Notes: generated by a model not told the origin, from the sequence alone. A DNA stretch of 64,000 nt from Acetobacter cibinongensis (GCF_000963925.1 NZ_BAMV01000006.1:1-64000), one strand, 5' to 3'. Positions 17,980-26,996 are shown, counted from the first letter of the stretch. Made by a program: numbers and translations.

Positions 17980-18294
17980 ATGATTTCTCGTCGTTTCCTC
18001 GCAGTTGTTTCCACCGTTGCCCTGATGGGTGCCGCTGCTCCGTCTTTCGCTCAGCAGGCAACTGCTCCTGCTGCACCAGAAGCTCCAGCAGCCTCTGCTC
18101 CAGCCGCTACGGCGCCTGCCACACCAGAAGCAGCTCCTGCTCCTGCTGGCGCAGACGAAGCTGCTAAACCCGCTGACACAACCAAGAAAACCAAAAAGCA
18201 CCACAGTGGCAAAAAGCACCACCATGGTCATAAAAAGAGCAAGAAAGCTGCAACAACAGACGCAACGTCTTCAGACGCGCCTGCTGCTCAGTAA
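17980..18294 (+). CDS. Small secreted Ala/Pro-rich protein with Lys/His-rich tail
   Basis: A 104-residue protein. The signal peptide is MISRRFLAVVSTVALMGAAA through PSFA (24), cut before QQAT. The mature N-terminal half is almost only Ala, Pro, Glu and Thr in short irregular repeats. It then switches to TTKKTKKHHSGKKHHHGHKK, with nine His and many Lys in about 30 residues, and ends in Ala/Ser/Thr. A disordered periplasmic protein is expected. Its composition recalls acid-shock proteins of the Asr type, and the His-rich part could bind metals or protons; both are inference. The RBS gggagaga precedes the ATG. Confidence 0.85.
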   Translation: MISRRFLAVVSTVALMGAAAPSFAQQATAPAAPEAPAASAPAATAPATPEAAPAPAGADEAAKPADTTKKTKKHHSGKKHHHGHKKSKKAATTDATSSDAPAAQ

Positions 18295-18305
18295 TGGTGC
18301 AGACA

Positions 18306-18329
18306 CGGGCGGACGTTTAATTCCGCCCG
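18306..18329. terminator. Hairpin between convergent genes
   Basis: CGGGCGGA (18306-18313) pairs with TCCGCCCG (18322-18329) across an 8-base loop, 12 bases after the small secreted protein gene and 35 before the end of dadA. No clear T-run follows on either side, so terminator activity is likely but not certain. Confidence 0.5.
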
Positions 18330-18363
18330 GATGTATCTGAAAAAATTGCACAAAAAACCGAAT

Positions 18364-19620
18364 TTAGTGGTAACGGTCCAGCGAGAGATCCAAGGCCGGA
18401 ATGTCAGGTTTCCTGCCATGTACCAAGTCTGCAATCAGACGGCCAGAGCCGCACGCCATGGTCCAGCCCAATGTACCGTGCCCGGTATTGAGCCATAGAT
18501 TTTTGAAGCCGGATACCCCGCCAATAACAGGGGTTCCATCCGGTGTGCAGGGGCGGAGTCCGGCCCAATAATGCGCAGCACTTAAATCTCCCCCGCCAAA
18601 AAGTTCGGAGAAGGATAATTCCAAGCCTTCCCGCCGATCTGGGCTTAAACGCATGGAATAGCCGGTAAGTTCGGCAGTACCACCCACACGAATGCGGTTG
18701 CCCAACCGCGTTATGGCCACCTTATAAGTTTCATCATTTACGGTGGACAGAGGGGCGTGGGTTTCGTCAGTGAGGGGCAGGGTTAGGGAATAGCCCTTTA
18801 CGGGGTAGACCGGCAGCCGGATGCCAAGGGGTTTCAGTAAAAGCGGGCTGTAGCTGCCCATGGACACAATATAGGCATCCCCTCGTACATGGCCTGCGCT
18901 TGTACGAATGGACATGACCTCATCAGCGGCGGCATCAACGCCTTTTACCACGGTGTCATACTGAAACTTTACGCCAAGTGCGGCGGCCATTTTGGCTAAC
19001 CGCTGCGTAAAAATGTGGGCATCGCCGGACTGGTCACCCGGCAAATACAAGCCGCCTTTCAACAAGTGGCGGGCATGAGACAGGCCGGGTTCACGGGCCA
19101 GAATCTGGTCAACATTCAGAAGAGCATGGGGAATGGCGCTGTCGGACAGCAGCTTCATGTCATGCCGCGCCTTATCAATCTGCTTGTTCGTGCGAAAGAG
19201 CTGAATAAGGCCGCGCTGGCGGTCATCATATGTCAGGCCTGTTTCTTCACGGAGGGCGTCAAGGCAATCCCGGCTATATTCGGCGACACGCAGCATGCGG
19301 GATTTGTTGATGTCATACGCGTGGGCGTTACAGTTCTTAAGGACCTGCTCCATGAACCGGAACATGGCCAGGTCAAACCGCTTGCGGACAACCAAAGGGC
19401 TGTGGTTGCGCTGTAGCATCCACTTCAAGGCAAGTCGGGGCAGGGCAGGGCCAGCCCATGGGGTTGAATAACCCGGTGAAACCTGACCAGCATTGGCAAA
19501 AGAGGTTTCAAGCCCCGGACCGGGTTGACGGTCTATAACCGTGACCTCATGCCCCAGCTTTGCCAGATACCAAGCGGAGGCCGTGCCGACAACGCCTGCA
19601 CCGAGAATGATGACCTTCAT
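18364..19620 (-). CDS. dadA: D-amino acid dehydrogenase, small subunit type
   Basis: A 418-residue FAD enzyme that oxidises D-amino acids (chiefly D-alanine) to 2-oxo acids and passes electrons to the respiratory chain at the inner membrane. The dinucleotide fold is at the N-terminus (ILGAGVVGTASAWYLA, GAGVVG at 7-12), followed by VIDRQPGPGLETSFANAGQV. Near the C-terminus are the DadA blocks GLRPCTPDGTPVIGG and LNTGHGTLGWTMACGSGRL. The length matches E. coli DadA (432). No alanine racemase gene is adjacent. Confidence 0.95.
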   Translation of the reverse strand: MKVIILGAGVVGTASAWYLAKLGHEVTVIDRQPGPGLETSFANAGQVSPGYSTPWAGPALPRLALKWMLQRNHSPLVVRKRFDLAMFRFMEQVLKNCNAHAYDINKSRMLRVAEYSRDCLDALREETGLTYDDRQRGLIQLFRTNKQIDKARHDMKLLSDSAIPHALLNVDQILAREPGLSHARHLLKGGLYLPGDQSGDAHIFTQRLAKMAAALGVKFQYDTVVKGVDAAADEVMSIRTSAGHVRGDAYIVSMGSYSPLLLKPLGIRLPVYPVKGYSLTLPLTDETHAPLSTVNDETYKVAITRLGNRIRVGGTAELTGYSMRLSPDRREGLELSFSELFGGGDLSAAHYWAGLRPCTPDGTPVIGGVSGFKNLWLNTGHGTLGWTMACGSGRLIADLVHGRKPDIPALDLSLDRYH

Positions 19621-19974
19621 ATTTTCATCCTCTCCGGTGAGCGGGACGCAAGCAACCTAGAGCGCATGAGCACTGACCCGTCTCAACGTCGATCGGGACA
19701 GGGGGTGCCCGTCAGGGTGTGTAAAAAGATCACTTGCTGGCCGTGGAGTATTATTACGCCCCATTCTTGTCAGTTTAATGTCAGGCTGGATAGGGGAGAG
19801 TATGCCCTCTCCCTGGTTCGTCAGGCGTGGTGCGCGTGCGCACGCAACAGCAGGATAAGCAGTAGAAAGGCCCCGTAGCCAAATAGGGTTAAAACGCACG
19901 GGGATCATCCTTACTGCTACTTAAAACCTTGTTAAGAGTTTACTTTTCCATACACACACGGGTCTGCCAAGGGG
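19621..19974. other. 354-base gap between dadA and ferredoxin reductase genes
   Basis: Both flanking genes run leftward. A GGGAGAG/CTCTCCC hairpin with a 6-base loop sits at 19794-19813. An open frame on the minus strand across most of the gap has no RBS and an implausible composition, so I do not call it. The dadA promoter should be in the right part of this gap's left neighbour region, just upstream of 19620, but no sigma-70 site is clear. Confidence 0.5.
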
Positions 19975-20994
19975 TTATGCGGTGGGAACGCCCTTGCTGG
20001 TGGAATACTCGAAATGCAAAGCCTGATCTGGATTAACGATGGGATATATGGAGTGCGCCGCCATAGCCCCTTCACTAAACCCTTGCAGGATCAGTTTCAG
20101 CTTGCCGGGGTAGGTCGCAACATCGCCAATGGCAAACACACCCGGTAGTGACGTCTCGCAACTGGACGGAACGACCGGAATGGTTGAGCGTACGGTATCC
20201 ATCCCCCAGCGGGCAATGGGGCCAAGGTCGGTCGCAAGGCCAAAGAATGGCAGAAGCGTATCTGCTTCCAGTGTGCGGGTAGCCCCATCCAGATCTGCAA
20301 CTTCTACGGCGGTCAGTGCGCCGTTTTGCCCGTGCAGGGCATGAAGCTGATAAGGCACAACTTTTTCAATCTGGCCCGCAGCAACGGCGTCATCCAACTG
20401 GCGCAGGCTTTCTGGCGCGCCCCGGAAACGGTCCCGGCGATGCACAAGATAAAGCTTCCTTGCTTTGTCTTTCAGGGCTAAAGCCCAGTCCAGAGCTGAA
20501 TCGCCCCCTCCAGCAATGACAATGCTACGGCCTTCGAAATCTGCCTTGCGGCGGACGTAATATTGTACCGCGCCTGAGGTCTCAAACCCTTCCAGCCCAT
20601 CCAGTGGAGGGCGGTTCGGCCCAAAAGCGCCTGCCCCGGCCGCAATAATAACGGCTTTGGCTTTAATCTGAGTTCCTTTGTCCGTGCCCAGTATAAAGTC
20701 ACCTCTATGGCCGGTCAGGCTGTCCAGCCGGTGCTTGAGAAGGCGTGGGATGTCAAACGGGGCCAACTGTTTTTCAAGGTTGGCAATAAGCTGTGCGCCC
20801 TCAACAGCGGGGCAGGCCGGAATATCGTAAATCGGTTTTTCAGGGTACAGCGCCACACACTGGCCGCCAACTTCTGGCAACACATCAATAAGCAGGCAGC
20901 GCAACCGCAGCATGGCGCACTGAAAGGCGGCAAACAGCCCGGTAGGGCCAGCGCCAATAATGGCAACATCGGTTTCAATCTGCGTCTCGGTCAT
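19975..20994 (-). CDS. Ferredoxin/flavodoxin-NADP+ reductase, thioredoxin-reductase type
   Basis: A 339-residue flavoprotein moving electrons between NADPH and ferredoxin or flavodoxin. The FAD fold is AIIGAGPTGLFAA (GAGPTG 14-19) and the NADPH fold AGGGDSALDWALA. VFAIGDVATYPGKLKL and GFSEGAMAAHSIYPIV are typical of the YumC-like FNR2 group. There is no redox CxxC, which separates it from thioredoxin reductase. I chose the ATG at 20994 (MTETQIETDV) over an upstream frame to 21102, because family members begin here. Confidence 0.93.
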   Translation of the reverse strand: MTETQIETDVAIIGAGPTGLFAAFQCAMLRLRCLLIDVLPEVGGQCVALYPEKPIYDIPACPAVEGAQLIANLEKQLAPFDIPRLLKHRLDSLTGHRGDFILGTDKGTQIKAKAVIIAAGAGAFGPNRPPLDGLEGFETSGAVQYYVRRKADFEGRSIVIAGGGDSALDWALALKDKARKLYLVHRRDRFRGAPESLRQLDDAVAAGQIEKVVPYQLHALHGQNGALTAVEVADLDGATRTLEADTLLPFFGLATDLGPIARWGMDTVRSTIPVVPSSCETSLPGVFAIGDVATYPGKLKLILQGFSEGAMAAHSIYPIVNPDQALHFEYSTSKGVPTA

Positions 20995-21100
20995 GGCGCG
21001 AAGCGTCTCCCTACTGTGCTGCGGTAATAGTGCGCAATGTAACGTGTTGTGCGCTAGCACGCTTGCCCGCGCAATGGGAGACCCCGTCTGGGCAACCCAC

Positions 21101-21132
21101 AAAAAAAGGGAGTGCCGTGAAGCACTCCCTTT
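21101..21132 (-). terminator. Intrinsic terminator after icd
   Basis: AAAAGGGAGTGC (21103-21114) and GCACTCCCTTTT (21121-21132) form a 12-pair stem with a 6-base loop. Read leftward it runs into the T-run formed by the As at 21101-21106. It lies 24 bases beyond the icd stop codon. Confidence 0.88.
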
Positions 21133-21156
21133 TCCGTAACCCGCTAAGCCGGAAAC

Positions 21157-22377
21157 TCAGGACCGTGAGAGTTCTTTCTTCAGGCCTGCATCCAGCACAT
21201 CAAGGAAGGGCTGGGTGTCCAGCCACTGGGTATCCTTGCCAACCAGCAAGGCCAGATCCTTGGTCATTTTGCCACTTTCAACCGTGTCTATGCACACTTT
21301 CTCAAGGGCGTGCGCAAAGTTTACAACGTCTGGCGTGTTATCAAACTTGCCCCGGTAAGCCAGACCGCGTGTCCAGGCAAAAATGGAGGCAATCGGGTTT
21401 GTGCTGGTGGGCTTGCCTTTCTGGTGCTCACGGTAATGCCGCGTAACGGTGCCATGGGCGGCTTCTGCTTCAACCACGTCTCCTGAAGGGCTGAGCAGAA
21501 CCGAGGTCATGAGGCCGAGGCTGCCAAAGCCCTGCGCCACAATGTCGCTCTGCACATCGCCATCGTAGTTTTTGCAGGCCCAAACATAGCCGCCTTTCCA
21601 TTTCAGGGCGCAGGCGACCATGTCATCAATCAGGCGGTGTTCGTAGGTAAGGCCAGCTTTTTCAAAGTCAGCCTTGAATTCCCGGTCGTACACGTCCTGA
21701 AAAATGTCCTTGAACATGCCGTCATAGGCTTTCAGGATTGTGTTCTTGGTGGACAGGTAAACCGGAAAACCCCGGTCGCGACCATAGGAGAGGGAGGCGC
21801 GGGCAAACCCTTCAATAGAGGCGCGGGTATTATGCATGCCAAGGGCCACGCCGGGGGCTTTGAAGTCATGCACATCCAGTGTTACGGTTTCTCCGCCATC
21901 GTCCGGAACGTAAGACAGCGTCAGTTTGCCTGGTCCGGGAATTTTGGTTTCAACCGCGCGGTAGATGTCACCATAGGCGTGGCGGCCAATCACAATCGGC
22001 TGTGTCCAGTGCGGCACAAGGCGCGGTACGTTGGTGCAGATAATGGGTTCACGGAAAATGGTGCCATCCAGAATATTGCGGATGGTACCGTTTGGTGACC
22101 GATACATGCGCTTGAGGCCAAACTCCTGCACGCGGGCTTCATCCGGTGTAATGGTGGCGCATTTAACGGCCACACCATAGCGTTTGGTGGCCTCGGCGGC
22201 CTCAACGGTTACTTTGTCGTCTGTCGCATCACGGTGTTCAATGCCCAGATCATAATATTTCAGGTCAATGTCGAGGTAAGGCAGAATCAGCCGCTCCCGA
22301 ATGAAATGCCAGATAATGCGGGTCATTTCGTCCCCATCCATCTCAACGACGGGGTTTTTGACCTTGATCTTTGCCAT
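21157..22377 (-). CDS. icd: Isocitrate dehydrogenase (NADP+)
   Basis: A 406-residue TCA-cycle enzyme of the dimeric eukaryote-like class, converting isocitrate to 2-oxoglutarate with NADPH and CO2. Visible signatures are [14 protein letters not shown] at the N-terminus, [20 protein letters not shown] (substrate site), [20 protein letters not shown] (metal and substrate Asp residues) and [18 protein letters not shown] chose the ATG at 22377 (MAKIKVKNP), which matches the family, over a frame extending to 22515. It is transcribed alone and ends at a strong terminator. Confidence 0.97.
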   Translation of the reverse strand: MAKIKVKNPVVEMDGDEMTRIIWHFIRERLILPYLDIDLKYYDLGIEHRDATDDKVTVEAAEATKRYGVAVKCATITPDEARVQEFGLKRMYRSPNGTIRNILDGTIFREPIICTNVPRLVPHWTQPIVIGRHAYGDIYRAVETKIPGPGKLTLSYVPDDGGETVTLDVHDFKAPGVALGMHNTRASIEGFARASLSYGRDRGFPVYLSTKNTILKAYDGMFKDIFQDVYDREFKADFEKAGLTYEHRLIDDMVACALKWKGGYVWACKNYDGDVQSDIVAQGFGSLGLMTSVLLSPSGDVVEAEAAHGTVTRHYREHQKGKPTSTNPIASIFAWTRGLAYRGKFDNTPDVVNFAHALEKVCIDTVESGKMTKDLALLVGKDTQWLDTQPFLDVLDAGLKKELSRS

Positions 22378-22606
22378 AAGAGAAATCCGTTCCCAAAAAT
22401 CGCGAAAAAGTGCGCTGTGCGCATGACCGCCATGCAATAGACGGATAAACGGACTAATCCGGGCGGCGTGTTGCGGCCACTCACATTCCAGATAGCGGAC
22501 GGCGGCCTGATGCACTACAGGCTGGTATAACCGCGCAAAAAAACGCAGTTTGCCGCAGCTTGTCGTTCTGTTCTAGGAACAGACATCACAATATGGTCAG
22601 GGCTTT

Positions 22607-24115
22607 ATGACAGCAACTTTGTCTTCCACGCCCAGCCGCACACAGTCTTTCTCGGTGGTGCTTGCCATTGAGCTGTGGGAGCGGTTCGGGTTTTACGGTA
22701 TGCAGGGCATCCTGCTGCTTTACATGGTGCAACGGCTTGGCTTTGGTGATGCACAGGCCAACCTGCTTTGGGGCACTTTTTCCGCAGTAACTTATGCCGC
22801 ACCCGCTATTGGGGGCTGGATAGGGGACACTGTTCTTGGGTCCCGCCGTACCATGGTTATGGGTACTGTGGTGCTGACCCTGGGGTATGCCCTGTTGGGG
22901 CTGGACCTGAACGGCCAGATGGCCCTGTACGTAGCACTCTCTGTTATTGCGTTAGGCAATGGGCTGTTCAAGGCTAATGCTGCCAATCTTGTCCGCCGCA
23001 TTTATGAGGGGGATGACGCCCGCATAGATGTTGCCTTCACCTATTATTACATGAGCATCAATGTTGGTTCCACTGTGTCGCTTTTGCTGACACCATGGAT
23101 GCAGCAGCACTATGGCTGGGGGCCTCCGTTCCTTGTCTGTGCAGCCGGTCTTGCCTTTGGGTTGGCCTGCTACATGCTGTTTCAGAGCCGCCTAAAAGCC
23201 ATTGGCTCAGCACCCGATTTTCAGCCAATTGTCCTCTCCCGTCTGGCCGCGGTGCTGGGTGGCATGGTTGTCGCTTTGGCTGTTATGGTGGGCATTCTGG
23301 GCTCCCCCAGTCTTGGGCGGGCCTGCGTCTGGCTGGCGGCGAGCATCATAGCCGTTATCTGGGTTGTGCTGTATCGGCGCGCTGCTCCGGCCTATAGGCC
23401 GGGCCTGCGGCTGGCTTATCTGCTCATTGTGCAAACCATGCTGTATTTTGTGTTCTACCAGCAGATGGTCACGTCACTGACCCTGTTTGCTCTGCGGGAT
23501 GTGGCGTCTCAGTTCACATTGTTTGGGGTGCCGCTGTTTTCATTGTCGGCCGGGCAGTTTCAGGCTCTTAACCCTGTATGGATCATGGCGGCCAGCCCGG
23601 TTCTGTCGTGGGTATATAAAACCATGGAAGACCGGGGCTGGAATTTCCCGATAGCTGAAAAATTCATTGTCGGGTTTTCCCTCGTGGCGCTCTCTTTCCT
23701 TATCTGGTGGCTGAGTGCAGCCAATAGCACCACCCTGGTGTCACCATGGGTCATGTTCTGGGCATATGGTGCCTTGTCAGTCGGGGAATTGCTGATCAGC
23801 GCCTTGGGGCTGGCGGTGGTTGCGCGCTATGTCCCTGCCAATATCGGGGCGTTCATGATGGGCAGTTATTGCGTGTCCAATGGCGTGGCGATGTATCTGG
23901 GGAGCATGGTCGCTAACCTTGCTGCGGTTGGTGCCAGCGTGGGGGACGGAGGACCAGCAGTGACTCTTCCCATTTATGCTGACCTGTTCCGCACCCTCTT
24001 TATTATGGCTGTGGGCTGTACGCTGGTGTTTGTCGTGTGTTTGCCTTTCACACGGCGTTGGGACGCACAGCACCGTGCGGCGCAGGCTGCTGCAAAGCTT
24101 GATTTGGCAGCCTGA
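22607..24115 (+). CDS. POT/PTR2-family proton-dependent oligopeptide transporter
   Basis: A 502-residue inner membrane transporter with about 14 helices that imports di- and tripeptides with protons. The family motif ExxERFxYY is seen as ELWERFGFYGMQ (22-33) in helix 1. A second signature lies around SINVGSTVSLLLTPW (PTR2 consensus region), and YVPANIGAFMMGSY is in a later helix. The two extra bacterial helices between the halves are visible as long hydrophobic stretches. No peptidase gene is in the same operon, though pepF and an S10 peptidase occur elsewhere in the window. Confidence 0.94.
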   Translation: MTATLSSTPSRTQSFSVVLAIELWERFGFYGMQGILLLYMVQRLGFGDAQANLLWGTFSAVTYAAPAIGGWIGDTVLGSRRTMVMGTVVLTLGYALLGLDLNGQMALYVALSVIALGNGLFKANAANLVRRIYEGDDARIDVAFTYYYMSINVGSTVSLLLTPWMQQHYGWGPPFLVCAAGLAFGLACYMLFQSRLKAIGSAPDFQPIVLSRLAAVLGGMVVALAVMVGILGSPSLGRACVWLAASIIAVIWVVLYRRAAPAYRPGLRLAYLLIVQTMLYFVFYQQMVTSLTLFALRDVASQFTLFGVPLFSLSAGQFQALNPVWIMAASPVLSWVYKTMEDRGWNFPIAEKFIVGFSLVALSFLIWWLSAANSTTLVSPWVMFWAYGALSVGELLISALGLAVVARYVPANIGAFMMGSYCVSNGVAMYLGSMVANLAAVGASVGDGGPAVTLPIYADLFRTLFIMAVGCTLVFVVCLPFTRRWDAQHRAAQAAAKLDLAA

Positions 24116-24147
24116 TCTATCTGGCGTGTAAAGCCAAGACGTTTAGC

Positions 24148-24180
24148 GGGAGCCGGTCACTGTACTGGCTCCCTTTTTTT
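24148..24180 (+). terminator. Intrinsic terminator after the POT transporter
   Basis: GGGAGCCGGT (24148-24157) pairs with ACTGGCTCCC (24164-24173) through one G-T pair, followed by seven Ts (24174-24180). It is 33 bases after the stop codon. Confidence 0.92.
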
Positions 24181-24205
24181 ATGTTTTACACGGAATGCAG
24201 GCGGT

Positions 24206-24281
24206 TGGTGGAGCTGAGGGGAATCGAACCCCTGACCTCCTCATTGCGAACGAGGCGCTCTCCCAACTGAGCTACAGCCCC
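24206..24281 (-). tRNA. tRNA-Ala (anticodon CGC)
   Basis: A 76-nt cloverleaf on the minus strand: acceptor GGGGCTG/CAGCTCC, D-arm GCTCAGTTGGGAGAGC, anticodon loop TTCGCAA with anticodon CGC, T-loop GGTTCGATTCC, discriminator A and an encoded CCA. It reads GCG (Ala) codons. Confidence 0.97.
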
Positions 24282-24397
24282 GCCTGTTGTCCTTTGGAGG
24301 GTAGAAGGCGGGTTAAAGCGCTGTCAAGTTTCTGTTGCAGCCGTGGCAAACAGGCTTAAAGTGCAGCCCTACTGGTCTCTCATAAAGGAACGAATGC

Positions 24398-24697
24398 TTG
24401 CTCATAGGCCTTTTTATGGTGTTGATGCGCCTTCTGGACGTGTATTGTTGGGTGCTGTTGCTCTCATGCATTTTTATTAATCTGTGCATGTTTGGTATCT
24501 TGGACAGCCGCAACCAGATTGTGTGGAAAGTGGGTGTATTTTTCAGTCGTGTGACCGAGCCTGTGCTTGGGCCGGTGCGGCGTATGCTGCCTAATTTGGG
24601 TGGGGTTGATTTCAGCCCGATGGTTGTGCTGCTGGGTATTCAGTATGTGCTGCAACCTCTGCTGCTGGAAGTGTTCCGTACGCTCCTGTTACGGTAA
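24398..24697 (+). CDS. YggT-family membrane protein
   Basis: A 99-residue integral membrane protein with two hydrophobic hairpins around an amphipathic middle. The block VFFSRVTEPVLGPVRRMLPN, followed by GVDFSPMVVLLGIQYV, is the YggT signature. YggT proteins are linked to osmotic shock tolerance and to FtsZ/cell-division clusters; the exact role here is unknown. The start is TTG at 24398: aaagga ends 8 bases upstream, while ATG 24394 is out of frame. An in-frame ATG at 24416 is the alternative. The small acidic-basic protein gene follows. Confidence 0.92.
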   Translation: MLIGLFMVLMRLLDVYCWVLLLSCIFINLCMFGILDSRNQIVWKVGVFFSRVTEPVLGPVRRMLPNLGGVDFSPMVVLLGIQYVLQPLLLEVFRTLLLR

Positions 24698-24801
24698 CGG
24701 CAGAGCGGAGACACTCGCATTATTGTGAGCTGGCTTGGCCTGTTTCCTTATCCTGTCTGCTGCGTTCTTCTTGTGCTCACCACGCAAGAAGGAACCGTAC
24801 A

Positions 24802-24933
24802 ATGACGGCTCACAACGCATCACAGACCAAAACCGACAAAGAAAAACAGAAAGAGCTGGACGAAGCTTTGAAAGAAAGCTTCCCCGCCAGCGATCCTCCG
24901 TCCACGCAAGACCCGGATAAGCCCAAAGACTAA
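24802..24933 (+). CDS. 43-residue protein with ESFPASDPPS motif
   Basis: A short gene starting with ATG 24802, preceded by aagaagga 9 bases upstream, and ending TAA 24931-24933. It begins MTAHNASQTKTDKEKQKE, followed by LDEALKESFPASDPPS and an Asp/Lys/Pro tail. The LDEALxESFPASDPPS motif is a recurrent signature of tiny uncharacterised alphaproteobacterial proteins, from memory. It is highly charged and likely disordered or a single helix. It lies 105 bases after yggT on the same strand; function unknown. Confidence 0.8.
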   Translation: MTAHNASQTKTDKEKQKELDEALKESFPASDPPSTQDPDKPKD

Positions 24934-24971
24934 TCTAAACTGATGTCACCAGGGCTGAGTGTGAGAAGGGG

Positions 24972-25403
24972 TCATGAGGCGTGTGACAACGCAGTATGAC
25001 CCCAAACTTTTTCCGCCGCTGCTAAAATATGGGCGTAAGTGAAAGGCTGCCTGCCGTTTTCCAGATGGATGATGGCAAGGGCTAATCTGGCGGCCTGTGC
25101 AGGTGTGCCCTGTAAAACCGTGTTTGGGTCTACAGCCATTTGTTGTGCAACATAAGCACTGTAGGCTGATGTAAAGTTTTCAGTGGGTGGTGCCCATTTG
25201 CAAATAATGGCGGCAACAGTGTTTATATTACGCTGGAAATATAGTCGAAGCTGCTGACACAGGGCTTCCACCCCATCATCCATTGTTTTGAAATATGCAA
25301 AACGAGGGTGCGCTACACCATTTTCTAAGACGGCACCTGCCTGATGGGCAAAATTCAGATTACCGGGATTGTTGTTCCGTAACCCTCTGGGTTCGACTGT
25401 CAC
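24972..25403 (-). CDS. Phage-type muralytic/structural protein, RNNNPGN family
   Basis: A 143-residue protein from GTG 25403. The N-terminus PRGLRNNNPGNLNF is the hallmark of phage virion-associated or endolysin-like proteins (RGIRNNNPxNI), which carry a small lysozyme-like domain. A central block, YFKTMDDGVEALCQQLRLYF, fits the same domain. No signal peptide. It stands between yggT/43-residue gene and tRNA-Phe with no other phage gene next to it, so it may be a prophage remnant or a domesticated cell wall enzyme. Catalytic activity is inference. Confidence 0.78.
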   Translation of the reverse strand: MTVEPRGLRNNNPGNLNFAHQAGAVLENGVAHPRFAYFKTMDDGVEALCQQLRLYFQRNINTVAAIICKWAPPTENFTSAYSAYVAQQMAVDPNTVLQGTPAQAARLALAIIHLENGRQPFTYAHILAAAEKVWGHTALSHAS

Positions 25404-25592
25404 ACATTTTGGCTTTCAGATTTTTCGTGGGAAAAATCATCATAGATGTAACCATGGCGTGGTCATCTGCCGTGTGATGTCAGGTAAATTGCCGGGTTAC
25501 ACTGGATATATAACCAGCAATGAAGCAGGCTTTCTGACACGCTAACACGTAAAATAAGCATTACTGGTAATTTAAATTTTTAGGGAAATAAA

Positions 25593-25668
25593 TGGTGCCC
25601 AAGACCGGGATCGAACCAGTGACACTGCGATTTTCAGTCGCATGCTCTACCAACTGAGCTACTTGGGC
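25593..25668 (-). tRNA. tRNA-Phe (anticodon GAA)
   Basis: A 76-nt cloverleaf on the minus strand: acceptor GCCCAAG/CTTGGGC, D-arm GCTCAGTTGGTAGAGC, anticodon loop CTGAAAA (anticodon GAA), T-loop GGTTCGATCC, discriminator A and encoded CCA. It lies just downstream of yacG. Confidence 0.97.
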
Positions 25669-25723
25669 ACCGTAACCTTGCGGTGTGAGAGCGGGTTTAT
25701 CTCACCCTGCACGAGTGATCAAG

Positions 25724-25906
25724 TCACCTTTCATCATTTCCTTCATTTTTTTGAATATTTTCTTCGTCCACCAACGGACCGGGTATGCGGTATTGCCCGG
25801 TAAACCAGCGGCCGAGATCAATGTCGGCGCAGTGTTGGGAGCAGAAAGGCCGTGTTGCAGCTTGGGCTGGCTTTCCACACACAGGGCAGGGGGCGGTATC
25901 AGTCAT
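25724..25906 (-). CDS. yacG: DNA gyrase inhibitor YacG, zinc-binding
   Basis: A 60-residue zinc-ribbon protein with four cysteines in CPVC (7, 10) and FCSQHC (22, 26), then the family block [16 protein letters not shown]. YacG binds GyrB and inhibits gyrase in E. coli. It overlaps the RNase E/G-like gene by 8 bases and ends the infA-maf-RNase-yacG operon. Confidence 0.93.
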   Translation of the reverse strand: MTDTAPCPVCGKPAQAATRPFCSQHCADIDLGRWFTGQYRIPGPLVDEENIQKNEGNDER

Positions 25907-26996
25907 GATGTTCAGCTATCCAGGCTAGGTCTGGTAAGGAGGGATCAAGCTTTAACGTAAAAGCTTTGCCCCGCATTGTCTTGCAGTCAGTCACGGCTTG
26001 TGGGTCTGCATCAAGCGCTGTCGCCAGCCGGAGGCCTACTCTTAGCAGTGTGGCAGTCGGCTGGGTCTGGACCAACGCGCGTAATGCGGCAAGGGCGACA
26101 CCATGCGGGCTGGTCAGAAGCTCCGTGAGGGACGGGTGAACCCGTGCCCGGACAATTTCTATAAGGCCCAGCCCCGTAATGCCAAGGCAGCGTGGTTTTA
26201 ACGGATCTGCTTTCAGCATGGCTGTCACAGGCTCAAGCAACGCCTGCCGTTTGCGTGTAGACAGGCCTGCCGGGTCTATAAGAATGGCCCCAGAGATATT
26301 GCGGAGGTGAATTTGCTGGAGCAAAGCTGGAAGAGCATCCCGGTTTGCGGCAAATTGCGCTGTTTGTTTGCTCCAGCCGCCAGAGGTTGGAGGCGCATCC
26401 ATATCAATGGCTGTGAGGGCAGGGGTGGGCGTAATGCTGGCCTGCATCCCACCGGGGAGATCAATCAGCGGCTCTTCCAGCATGGCGCATGCGGCGGCAA
26501 TGGTCTCGGGCCAAGGGCGGAACCCTTTACTGCGGCGCTCGCGGAGGGCGTGCGGCAGAAGGGCTGCGGCTTCAGGCCCATCAACGGTAATGCCAGCTTC
26601 TGGCCAGCGGGCAGCCAAGCGCTCCAGCGCGGTTGGGCCACGCGTCAGCAGGCAGCATGTCTGCGGTGCAGGTATATGGTTTGGTAGATCAACCTTGCGC
26701 AGCCGTAGCCCCTTGCCGCCCTGTGCGGCCCTGGCAACTTGTACAGCCAGCGTCTGACCTTCAGTAAGAGGCGATTTGTCTTGGGAAAGGGGCAGAAAAC
26801 CTTGCTTGGGCGCGCCAAGCTCAACAAAAGCGCCGCCCATGGCTGGCAGAAGAGTTGCAATACGGCCCCAGTAAATATCCCCGACACCATCTGGCGCGCC
26901 AGGCCGCCAGAGAGCGTAATCAAGCAGCGTATCATCTTGCGTGGCCGCAATACGCACTTCGCCGGGGGAAAAGGCGAGGCGTAAAAAAACGCTCAC
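25899..26996 (-). CDS. Reduced ribonuclease E/G family protein
   Basis: A 365-residue protein of the RNase E/G family. The S1-like part is [20 protein letters not shown] ... GFLPLSQDK (about 39-73). Both catalytic Asp positions appear kept: ALTAIDMD (D198) and GAILIDPAG (D241). What is missing is the CPxC zinc-link motif and the C-terminal small domain; family members have at least 450 residues. The catalytic neighbourhood ([11 protein letters not shown] instead of AIDVNSGK) is also changed. It overlaps maf by 4 bases and yacG by 8. A full RNase E is encoded 3 kb away, so this is a second, divergent paralogue typical of this operon in Rhodospirillales (from memory). Confidence 0.88.
   Translation of the reverse strand: MSVFLRLAFSPGEVRIAATQDDTLLDYALWRPGAPDGVGDIYWGRIATLLPAMGGAFVELGAPKQGFLPLSQDKSPLTEGQTLAVQVARAAQGGKGLRLRKVDLPNHIPAPQTCCLLTRGPTALERLAARWPEAGITVDGPEAAALLPHALRERRSKGFRPWPETIAAACAMLEEPLIDLPGGMQASITPTPALTAIDMDAPPTSGGWSKQTAQFAANRDALPALLQQIHLRNISGAILIDPAGLSTRKRQALLEPVTAMLKADPLKPRCLGITGLGLIEIVRARVHPSLTELLTSPHGVALAALRALVQTQPTATLLRVGLRLATALDADPQAVTDCKTMRGKAFTLKLDPSLPDLAWIAEHHD

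Noticed and set aside
19657-19908. An 83-codon minus-strand open frame in the dadA-reductase gap
   Set aside because: No RBS, Arg/Pro-rich composition and no family resemblance.
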